A stretch of DNA of 7,327 nt from Verrucomicrobiota bacterium (lineage in GTDB: Bacteria; Verrucomicrobiota; Verrucomicrobiia; Chthoniobacterales; UBA10450). The DNA lies in NCBI GenBank assembly GCA_003221375.1, contig QHRI01000024.1:1-7327 (forward strand), written 5' to 3'. A program made the translations under genes and the position numbers. This document shows, piece after piece, positions 1 to 4,952 of this stretch; the first letter of the stretch is position 1; each line of letters starts with the position of its first letter. The notes under the pieces are model-generated. The model did not search any database, had not been told where the DNA came from, and saw only the letters and a program-made list of their open reading frames with translations.

Positions 1-1
1 G

Positions 2-727
2 CCGGATTATTTTCCGCGTTGGATCACGCGTGTGACGACTCCGCGAAAAGAGGGCGGCAAGATCGACAACGTAGTTTGCAATGACGCGGCGACACTTGTT
101 TACCTCGCAAATCAGGCATGCATCACGCCGCACGTTTGGCTTAGTCGTCGCTACAAACTCGAATATCCCGACCAGTTGATTTTCGACTTGGATCCCCCAG
201 CGAAAAAATTCCAGCTGGTGCGCTTTGCCGCGAAAGCGCTGCACGAATTTTTTGATAAACTCGGCTTGCCGTCATTCGTGAAGACGACTGGCTCACGCGG
301 CTTACACGTGACGGTGCCGCTTGATCGCAAGCAAAATTTCGACTCAGTGCGCGAGTTTGCGCAGGATGTGGCGCGCGTTCTCGCGCATCGTCACCCGAAA
401 CGTCTCACCGTTGAACCCCGCAAGAACAAACGGCGCGGCCGCCTGTTCCTCGACACCGGGCGCAACTCGTACGCGCAACATGCTGTTGCGCCCTACGCTG
501 TGCGCGCAATCGAAGGCGCTCCGATTGCCACGCCATTGAGTTGGGACGAAATCGGCGACAGCAAGCTGGACGCGCAGCGGTTCAATATTAAAAACATCTT
601 CCAGCGTCTCAGCCGCAAATCCGATCCCTGGAAAAAACTGCGCCGCTCCGCTCGCTCGCTAAAAGCAGCGCGCAAGAAACTGGACGGGATCATCAAAAGA
701 GCTGAACCAAACCTGAGCACAACGTGA
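2..727 (+). CDS. ligD: LigD polymerase (primase-like) domain, C-terminal part, 5' truncated
   Basis: This is the polymerase domain of the bacterial non-homologous end-joining ligase LigD. In that pathway it adds NTPs or dNTPs at Ku-bound double-strand breaks. The frame is open from base 2, and the first residues (PDYFPRWITRV) already match the family, so the GTG at 32 is internal and the gene begins outside the window. Of 241 visible residues, the metal-binding DLDP sits at about 62-65, the nucleotide-binding GSRGLHV at 97-103, and RGRLFLDTGRN, with the third acidic residue, at about 145-155. VAPYAVRA and ATPLSWDEI follow, both typical of the family. The protein ends with a basic tail soon after this domain. 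That fits the phosphoesterase-ligase-polymerase order of Pseudomonas-type LigD rather than the mycobacterial order, but a stand-alone polymerase cannot be excluded because upstream sequence is missing. DUF72 follows in the same direction. Confidence 0.93.
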   Translation, partial: PDYFPRWITRVTTPRKEGGKIDNVVCNDAATLVYLANQACITPHVWLSRRYKLEYPDQLIFDLDPPAKKFQLVRFAAKALHEFFDKLGLPSFVKTTGSRGLHVTVPLDRKQNFDSVREFAQDVARVLAHRHPKRLTVEPRKNKRRGRLFLDTGRNSYAQHAVAPYAVRAIEGAPIATPLSWDEIGDSKLDAQRFNIKNIFQRLSRKSDPWKKLRRSARSLKAARKKLDGIIKRAEPNLSTT

Positions 728-786
728 AATTCGGATGGCGTTACCAACACGAGATTTCCCTTCGCAGACAGCAATGGAGATAGCCG

Positions 787-1515
787 ATGCCTGGCAAAGC
801 ATATATTGGCACCAGCGGTTGGAATTATAAAAGCTGGCGCGATGGTTTCTATGGCCATACGCCGCAAAAACAGTGGCTCCGGTTTTGCGCGGAGCGTTTC
901 ACAGGCATTGAAGTCAACGGCACTTTCTACAAACTTCCGGAGAAAACTACTTTCAAGAAGTGGCGCGAGGCAACGCCGGAAGATTTTCCGTTCGCCATCA
1001 AAGGCCACCGCTATGTCACGCACAACAAGAAGCTGATCGATGTAGAAGAATCCGTGATTCGCTGTCGGGACGCCGCTTCGCCGCTCGGCAGTCGACTCGC
1101 CGCTGTGATCTGGCAGCTTCCCGCCTCGTTGAAAAAGGACATGAAGCGGCTCAAGCGATTTGTGAAAATCCTGCGCCGCTGGAAAACCACAAGGCACGTC
1201 ATCGAGTTTCGCCACAGATCGTGGTTCGATGATGAAGTGATCCAATGTCTGAAAGATCAGGCCGTCGCTGTCTGCATGTCCGACGCCCCCGACTGGCCAA
1301 TGTGGGAGGAAGTGACAACCGATCTCGTGTACATCCGGTTGCATGGCCACAGCCGCAAATACGCATCCAACTACACGAAGCCGGCGCTCAAAAAGTGGGC
1401 AAGGCGCGATCGGCGCTGGCTAAAAGAGAACCGCACAGTGCATGTCTATTTCGACAACGAAGCCGAAGGCGCTGCGCCGCGAAACGCGCTTACACTGCTG
1501 GAGATGTTGCACTGA
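787..1515 (+). CDS. DUF72 family protein (YecE-like TIM-barrel)
   Basis: This 242-residue protein belongs to the DUF72/YecE family, predicted cytoplasmic TIM-barrel proteins of unproven biochemical role. Family hallmarks appear in order: YIGTSGWNYKSW (6-17), FTGIEVNGTFYKLP (38-51), FAIKGHRYVTHNKKL (69-83), VIEFRHRSWF (138-147) and YIRLHGHSRKYASNY (182-196). The length is normal for the family. The ATG is supported by GGAGA at 776-780, six bases upstream. The gene lies 59 bases after the LigD stop on the same strand and may be co-transcribed with it. To my knowledge DUF72 genes are recurrently found near end-joining genes, which hints at a DNA-repair connection, but this is context rather than proof. 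Its last 96 bases overlap the convergent NTPase frame. Confidence 0.93.
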   Translation: MPGKAYIGTSGWNYKSWRDGFYGHTPQKQWLRFCAERFTGIEVNGTFYKLPEKTTFKKWREATPEDFPFAIKGHRYVTHNKKLIDVEESVIRCRDAASPLGSRLAAVIWQLPASLKKDMKRLKRFVKILRRWKTTRHVIEFRHRSWFDDEVIQCLKDQAVAVCMSDAPDWPMWEEVTTDLVYIRLHGHSRKYASNYTKPALKKWARRDRRWLKENRTVHVYFDNEAEGAAPRNALTLLEMLH

Positions 1516-2094
1516 GTGTTCACTCCTCTGGGGCATCCGGAGCGAAGTCGAGAATGGAGCAACTGGGGATTCAGCGACATGGACGGGCAAGCCGCAGGCT
1601 GAGCGATTGGGAAGTGAACGAATCAAATCCCGTGGCGCGACCCTCGCGATGTCTTGAATCGATCTGAAATTCGCGTCTGTAAACGGCAATGAACGCGAGA
1701 CGATTGTCGCAAGGATCGATACGCTGCTCTCGAATGCTTCGTTTACTGCATCACGAAAACTCGACGATCGGATTTCCATGGGCCCGATTTCATCTATGAT
1801 CACAAGCTGTCGCGCCTGGGTTGCCTCACGAACTGCCGCAACGCCGACTGTTTCTAGTTTGGCAAGATCCAGCCCGTACTTTCCAACGCGCTCTGACGTT
1901 TTGAAATGGACATCGGCAAAGGCAGCCTCTTTACCGTCAAGCGTGATGAGTTTGAATCCGACACGCTGACCGCGCTTGCGGATTTCTTGAGTGTAAAAAC
2001 CGCCGACTGGCAACGCCAGATCGCTCACAATCCGCTTGATAAGCGTGGTTTTTCCACATCCCGGACGTCCGGTAAGCAAAATTCTTTTGGGCAT
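1420..2094 (-). CDS. THEP1-type nucleoside-triphosphatase with atypical C-terminal extension
   Basis: This is a P-loop NTPase of the THEP1 (NTPase_1) family, which hydrolyses nucleoside triphosphates and is related to AAA+/RecA-fold kinases. It has a Walker A motif LLTGRPGCGKTT (6-17), the family strand GGFYTQEIR (31-39), RVGFKLITLDG (44-54), VGKYGLDL (70-77), a Walker B motif LVIIDEIGPMEI (97-108) and ILATIVSRSLPF (127-138). The ATG at 2094 is fixed by an upstream in-frame TAA; only a weak AGGA lies before it. Family proteins are usually about 170-190 residues, and recognisable similarity ends near residue 162 (base ~1609). Residues 163-224 look like read-through into repeat-like sequence and the antisense of the DUF72 gene, so the true ancestral stop may have been lost. 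The stretch at about 141-160 is also divergent from the family. It overlaps DUF72 tail-to-tail by 96 bases. NTPase identity is secure; the exact end is not. Confidence 0.85.
   Translation of the reverse strand: MPKRILLTGRPGCGKTTLIKRIVSDLALPVGGFYTQEIRKRGQRVGFKLITLDGKEAAFADVHFKTSERVGKYGLDLAKLETVGVAAVREATQARQLVIIDEIGPMEIRSSSFRDAVNEAFESSVSILATIVSRSLPFTDANFRSIQDIARVAPRDLIRSLPNRSACGLPVHVAESPVAPFSTSLRMPQRSEHSVQHLQQCKRVSRRSAFGFVVEIDMHCAVLF
1521..1556. repeat. Degenerate dispersed-repeat-like element (core CATCCGGAGCGAAGTCGA)
   Basis: The segment between the DUF72 stop and the NTPase core contains CATCCGGAGCGAAGTCGA (1534-1551). It resembles the intergenic repeat whose core reads CATCCTGAGCGAAGTCGAAGG, which I recall from many environmental bacterial genomes. 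The resemblance is from memory, and only one copy lies in the window, so repeat status is inferred. It sits inside the non-family C-terminal extension of the NTPase and could be the reason for that extension. Confidence 0.4.
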
Positions 2095-2131
2095 GTGAAG
2101 CGGGCAATCCTGCCTGCCACATTACTTCTCA

Positions 2132-2147
2132 CAGACAGTATTGTCTG
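2132..2147. promoter_or_regulatory. 16-bp palindrome in the divergent NTPase/ferritin intergenic region
   Basis: CAGACA-GTAT-TGTCTG is a perfect 6-bp inverted repeat with a 4-base centre. It lies 37 bases upstream of the NTPase start and 62 bases upstream of the ferritin start, in the 115-base gap between the two divergent genes. Position and symmetry fit an operator for a dimeric regulator, or a small hairpin in a leader. It does not look like a Fur box. No convincing -35/-10 pair could be fixed around it, so the role is unproven. Confidence 0.35.
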
Positions 2148-2192
2148 CCTAACTGAAAGAACCGCCGCGCCTCCTTGCGACGATTTCATTTA

Positions 2193-2200
2193 AAGGAGGA
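2193..2200 (+). promoter_or_regulatory. Strong Shine-Dalgarno of the ferritin-like gene
   Basis: AAGGAGGA lies nine bases before the ATG at 2210. It is close to the ideal anti-16S complement and is the strongest ribosome binding site in the window. It fixes the start and suggests high expression, as expected for an iron-handling protein. Confidence 0.85.
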
Positions 2201-2209
2201 CAAACAGCC

Positions 2210-2695
2210 ATGGCAACCAATCAAGACATCATCAATGAACTGAGAAAAGCATACGCGATGGAGTTGGAGACAGTTCAAAATTATCTGGCCAATGCGATCG
2301 ACCTCGACGGCGTGCGCGCGGAGGAAATCAAAAAGTCGCTCCTCCGCGACATTGAGGAAGAACTCGCGCACGCCCGAAAACTCGGCAACCGGATCAAGGT
2401 CCTCGAAGGTCGTGTGCCGGGTTCGCTCGATCTGGATCGCATGCAGCGTTTTTTGCAGCCGCCGAAGGACAGTACAGATGTGATCGCAGTTATCCGAGGC
2501 GTGATTCGCGCTGAAGACGAAGCGATCGATCAATACAAGAAAATCATTAAGATGTGTGATCCGATTGATTTGGTGACGCAGGATCTGATCCTGGAAATTA
2601 CTGCGCAGGAACAGGCGCATCGCCGGCAATTTATCGGATTTCTTTACGAGTACGAACGCGGCGAAGCCAAGCGCCTCACGGCGGCCGCGGCATAA
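2210..2695 (+). CDS. Ferritin-like di-iron protein (bacterioferritin-type four-helix bundle)
   Basis: This 161-residue cytoplasmic protein has a ferritin-like fold and probably oxidises or stores iron, protecting against Fe(II)/peroxide chemistry. Candidate ferroxidase ligands fall at E18 with Y25 (helix 1), E51xxH54 in EEELAHA (helix 2), E102 or E104 in IRAEDEAIDQY (helix 3), and E134xxH137 in AQEQAH (helix 4). This is the ExxH pair pattern of di-iron ferritins and rubrerythrin-like proteins, and E18, Y25, E51 and H54 match classical bacterioferritin numbering. No rubredoxin domain or membrane segment is present. I see no convincing haem-ligand methionine at the position expected for true bacterioferritin, so a haem-free ferritin-like family member is the safer name. 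It is divergent from the NTPase and 313 bases upstream of an OxyR-like regulator, a plausible functional link. The start is set by AAGGAGGA at 2193-2200. Confidence 0.88.
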   Translation: MATNQDIINELRKAYAMELETVQNYLANAIDLDGVRAEEIKKSLLRDIEEELAHARKLGNRIKVLEGRVPGSLDLDRMQRFLQPPKDSTDVIAVIRGVIRAEDEAIDQYKKIIKMCDPIDLVTQDLILEITAQEQAHRRQFIGFLYEYERGEAKRLTAAAA

Positions 2696-3008
2696 CTAAA
2701 TCGAGAGTCCACAACCGCAGAAACGCAGTTCTTCAAGAATCTCACTAACCGGGCCTCGGACCGGTATTAACGTACGGACGCACCCAGGCCGTTTCGGCGG
2801 CTTTGTTCCGAAGTGCAATAAGGAAGCCGTTGGAAACGGCTCTGTTTGTCCGTGTGTTATGCGCTGGCTGAAACATCAAGATCCGAACAACGACGATCCG
2901 GCCATGGCGAATTGTTATGTATCCGCTGTGCTTTCTTCTCAGTGTCGAGTTTCAAAGCGGCGATGCTGACGTAATGTAAGTCTTTGCTCGACAGGACAGG
3001 ATTTACCT
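2696..3008. other. 313-base intergenic region upstream of the OxyR-like gene
   Basis: I see no supported gene here. A 36-codon ATG frame at about 2858-2968 has no ribosome binding site and no recognisable product. The region holds a weak GC-rich inverted repeat (ACCGG at 2748-2752 with CCGGT at 2761-2765), the stronger hairpin at 2825-2841, and a possible promoter for the regulator: TTTCAA (2950-2955), a 16-base spacer, then TAATGT (2972-2977). This promoter match is weak. An AGGA ribosome binding site at 2998-3001 precedes the ATG at 3009. Confidence 0.6.
2825..2841 (+). terminator. Hairpin, possible terminator or palindromic repeat after the ferritin gene
   Basis: AGCCGTT-GGA-AACGGCT forms a perfect 7-bp stem with a three-base loop, followed by CTGTTTGTC, a poor T-tract. 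It lies about 130 bases after the ferritin stop. It may terminate that transcript. It may instead be a copy of a short intergenic palindrome, since its sequence looks like common repeat units, but only one copy is present here. Confidence 0.35.
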
Positions 3009-3926
3009 ATGGAGATTCATCAGCTGCGTTACTTGGTCGCCGTGGCGGACGAGGGAAGTTTTTCGCGCGCCGCCGCCAAGGTGCGCGTTGCTCAGCCGTC
3101 GCTCAGCCAGCAGATTCGCAAACTGGAAGCAGAGGTCGGTCAGCCGTTGTTCGATCGTCTGCCGCGTTCGGTTGTGCTGACTGAGGCGGGTCGTTGTTTG
3201 ATTGATTATGCACGGCAAATTTTGGCATCGATCGGTGATGCACGTCGCTGCGTGGATGAGCTCAAGGGCGAGGTGGCCGGTAAGGTGGCGGTCGGCGCAA
3301 TTCCCACCATTGCGCCGTATGTGCTCCCAGAGTTGGTCGTGACGTTTCAGAAACATTATCCCGACGTGATACTGGAGATCGTCGAGGACGTGACCGACGG
3401 GATCACACGACGCATAGAAGCCGGAGAACTGGATGTCGCATTAGCGTCCACTTGCCGGCCAAGTCCAACTTTGCGACGCGAATCGGTGGCCACCGAACCA
3501 CTGCTCGCGCTGGTCCCGGAAAAAAATCCCCTGGCGAAGAAAGACCTGGTAGAATTCGACGATCTCAAATCGCAGAGGTTTCTACTGCTTCACGAGATGC
3601 ATTGCCTCTCGCAACAGGTGAATCATCTGCTCGAGTCGCGTCGTCTCCGACCGGAGATCGCGCTTGCCGGAAGTCAACTCAGCACGATCGCGAACATGGT
3701 CGCGGCCTCAATCGGTATTTCAATTGTACCGCAAATGATGGTGAAACATCATGCCACGCCTGGATGCGTCAGCTTGCCGTTCGCTCCCCCGGTTCCAGAG
3801 CGCGAACTGAATTTGCTTTATAATCCGCTCCGGTTTCAGAGCAAAGCAGCCGCAGCGTTCCGTGAGGAAGCCGCAGCTGCTCTCTCAGGGAAAGAATCGC
3901 CCAGCGTTCGCAGTGCGAACGCGTGA
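3009..3926 (+). CDS. oxyR: OxyR-like LysR-family peroxide regulator lacking the usual resolving cysteine
   Basis: This 305-residue LysR-type transcription factor has an N-terminal winged helix-turn-helix (about 1-60; SFSRAAAKVRVAQPSLSQQI at 17-36), a linker helix (60-90) and a periplasmic-binding-fold effector domain (from about 93). It resembles OxyR, the H2O2-sensing activator of catalase and peroxidase genes: the effector domain contains LLHEMHCLSQQ, placing a cysteine at residue 199 exactly as in E. coli OxyR, and IANMVAASIGISIVP (227-241) matches the family. The partner cysteine C208 of E. coli OxyR is replaced by leucine (L208). The other cysteines are C63, C81, C149 and C253. It may therefore sense peroxide through single-cysteine oxidation or another partner, or a different signal. 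The start has AGGA at 2998-3001. A small membrane-protein gene converges on it with a five-base gap. No peroxidase target is in the window; the ferritin-like gene upstream is a plausible one. Confidence 0.85.
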   Translation: MEIHQLRYLVAVADEGSFSRAAAKVRVAQPSLSQQIRKLEAEVGQPLFDRLPRSVVLTEAGRCLIDYARQILASIGDARRCVDELKGEVAGKVAVGAIPTIAPYVLPELVVTFQKHYPDVILEIVEDVTDGITRRIEAGELDVALASTCRPSPTLRRESVATEPLLALVPEKNPLAKKDLVEFDDLKSQRFLLLHEMHCLSQQVNHLLESRRLRPEIALAGSQLSTIANMVAASIGISIVPQMMVKHHATPGCVSLPFAPPVPERELNLLYNPLRFQSKAAAAFREEAAAALSGKESPSVRSANA

Positions 3927-3931
3927 CGTTT

Positions 3932-4105
3932 CTACCTCATTCTTTCCAGCGCAGTGGCCACCAGCGATAGCATCGGCCAGACGGCAAGAATTAGGATTAC
4001 TCCAAAGCCAGCGAGCTCGGGCAAATAATGCGGGTGCGCCCTGTGTACGTATCGCGTCTCAATGAATCGTGCGATGCGTTGTCCAATCGGCATTCTAGTT
4101 TCCAT
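3932..4105 (-). CDS. Small single-pass membrane protein (57 aa), unknown function
   Basis: A short frame on the minus strand starts at ATG 4105 and ends at TAG 3932-3934. It is preceded by a clear GAGGAG ribosome binding site (4116-4121 on the plus strand, 10-base spacing). The protein begins METRMPIGQRIARFIETRYV, then has a histidine-rich basic stretch (HRAHPHY, 21-27). A hydrophobic helix covers about residues 31-51 (ELAGFGVILILAVWPMLSLV), and it ends with a charged ERMR. This gives a single transmembrane segment with a positively charged N-terminus, probably cytoplasmic. The size is too small for most automatic gene calls. It converges on the OxyR-like gene with only five bases between stops. 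I do not recognise a family. A good ribosome binding site and well-formed topology make it likely to be real, but expression is unproven. Confidence 0.72.
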   Translation of the reverse strand: METRMPIGQRIARFIETRYVHRAHPHYLPELAGFGVILILAVWPMLSLVATALERMR

Positions 4106-4372
4106 GTGTCTTATTCTCCTCTATGTGTTGTTTGGTGTTTATAAAGTTAGATGAAAGGCCTAGGCTCACAAGGATCTCGCTGGTGAGACGGAGAACGTAA
4201 AAGTTCTTAACGGCGCCTTGCAGATGACCCAGAACGTGGTCGAACTAGGTCGGCCGATTACGTCCCAGACCGGGCGTTTCCCTGGTTGTTCCCATCCCTA
4301 ACCTTGGACCGTTCATACAATCAACAGGCCACATCCGACCGCCAGTTGAAATACTTTATGCGTCTAGTGGCG

Positions 4373-4405
4373 ATAGGCTTTGCCTATTCCGGCGGCTTTT
4401 CGGAA
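4373..4405. repeat. Two adjacent hairpins, possible dispersed palindromic repeat
   Basis: ATAGGC-TTT-GCCTAT (4373-4387) is a perfect 6-bp stem. It is followed immediately by TTCCG (4387-4391) pairing with CGGAA (4401-4405) across a nine-base loop. Together with the GC-rich hairpin at 4410-4426 they form a compact array of palindromes. Such arrays are typical of mobile-like intergenic repeats (REP/MITE style). Only one copy is seen here, so dispersal is inferred. Confidence 0.4.
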
Positions 4406-4409
4406 AGGT

Positions 4410-4426
4410 CGGGGTTAGCGACCCCG
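4410..4426 (-). terminator. GC-rich hairpin directly after the SET gene
   Basis: CGGGGTT-AGC-GACCCCG forms a 7-bp stem including one G-U pair, and it can be extended by GG/CC across a bulged T. It lies one base beyond the SET-gene stop (4428-4430) on the transcribed strand, which fits a terminator. There is no good T-tract after it, so it may act by structure alone or be part of the repeat array. Confidence 0.4.
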
Positions 4427-4427
4427 C

Positions 4428-4886
4428 CTAAAGTTCCAGGTCGAGCATTGTCCCGCGGCATTTTGAGCTGCCGCAACGACAGGCGAATTTCTTTTTTGAT
4501 TCTTCCGTGATCGGTTCGTCGATTTCCAGCGCGTAATCGTAAAAGAGCTCCTCGCCGGCTTCGATGTCGCGTATCGCATCGATGAAAATGCGGTCGTCTT
4601 CCTCAACCGCTTCGCAGTTTGGATCGCAGCTATGGTTGATCCAGCGCGCGTTATTGCCTCCAATCTCTGGATTGATTACTTCGCCGTTTTCCAAGCCAAA
4701 GTTGAATGTATGCGGGTCATTCTCGTCGTTTGGAGCGGCTTCCCAGGATACCCGTTCGCCGGTGTACTCGATTATACGAGTACCTTTAAGAATGAACTGC
4801 ATGGCGTAAACGCCCCGCCCGTGCACGCCGGATTCGCCGACCGCGATTCGTGCGGGTCGCTTTCGACTTTTGAGTTTCTTCGGCAT
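4428..4886 (-). CDS. SET-domain protein-lysine methyltransferase with post-SET motif
   Basis: This 152-residue protein is a minimal SET-domain enzyme that transfers methyl groups from S-adenosylmethionine to protein lysines. Motifs in order: SAM-binding GVHGRGVYA (20-28), IIEYTGE (38-44), the pseudoknot motif RWINHSCDPNC (81-91), and IEAGEELFYDY (108-118) with the catalytic-site tyrosine. A post-SET cluster CRCGSSKC (136-143) can bind zinc with C87 of NHSC. The N-terminus is very basic (MPKKLKSRKRPAR). The frame also opens from TTG 4946, but the 20 extra residues are hydrophobic and not family-like, so ATG 4886 is chosen. Its leader is pyrimidine-rich with no Shine-Dalgarno. The bacterial substrate is unknown; DNA-binding basic proteins are plausible by analogy with chlamydial SET enzymes. 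It is divergent from the cupin gene. Confidence 0.9.
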   Translation of the reverse strand: MPKKLKSRKRPARIAVGESGVHGRGVYAMQFILKGTRIIEYTGERVSWEAAPNDENDPHTFNFGLENGEVINPEIGGNNARWINHSCDPNCEAVEEDDRIFIDAIRDIEAGEELFYDYALEIDEPITEESKKKFACRCGSSKCRGTMLDLEL

Positions 4887-4952
4887 GGAGAGAATTAAGC
4901 AGGGGAAAAAAACCAGGAAGCAAGAATTAAGAATTGGGAAACACAATGAATA
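4887..4952. promoter_or_regulatory. Short divergent control region with repeated AGAATT units
   Basis: These 66 bases separate the SET and cupin starts and must hold both promoters unless these lie inside genes. AGAATTAAG occurs at 4891-4899 and again at 4923-4931, 32 bases apart (about three helical turns). The second copy overlaps a tandem AAGAATT AAGAATT (4922-4935). This could be a shared operator or simple AT-rich sequence. No Shine-Dalgarno is seen for either gene. Confidence 0.35.

Larger units (their letters stand above)
4106..4427. other. 322-base non-coding stretch between the small membrane gene and the SET gene
   Basis: No gene longer than about 25 codons with a ribosome binding site could be found on either strand. 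The left part is the upstream region of the 57-residue gene and must hold its promoter, which I could not pin down. It contains an inverted CTCAC/GTGAG pair near 4164-4185. The right part carries three hairpins in series (4373-4426). No tRNA-like fold or known riboswitch was recognised. Confidence 0.6.

Noticed and set aside
493..1350. Long (285-codon) minus-strand open frame opposite LigD and DUF72
   Set aside because: It is antisense to two well-supported genes and has no domain-like pattern; long antisense frames are common in GC-rich coding DNA.
2186..2629. Minus-strand frame opposite the ferritin-like gene
   Set aside because: It is the mirror of a gene with an ideal ribosome binding site and intact di-iron motifs, and its product is not family-like.
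2858..2968. 36-codon ATG frame upstream of the OxyR-like gene
   Set aside because: It has no Shine-Dalgarno and no hydrophobic or domain-like pattern, and it ends within the putative promoter; chance frame is the simpler explanation.
4286..4510. 74-codon plus-strand frame crossing the hairpin array and SET 3' end
   Set aside because: It runs through palindromic non-coding DNA and antisense to the SET motifs, starts with TTG and has no ribosome binding site.
4887..4946. TTG-initiated extension of the SET gene, resembling a short signal peptide
   Set aside because: The hydrophobic 20 residues are not preceded by a ribosome binding site and are followed by a basic nuclear-type N-terminus typical of cytoplasmic SET proteins; the segment is better explained as the divergent promoter region.
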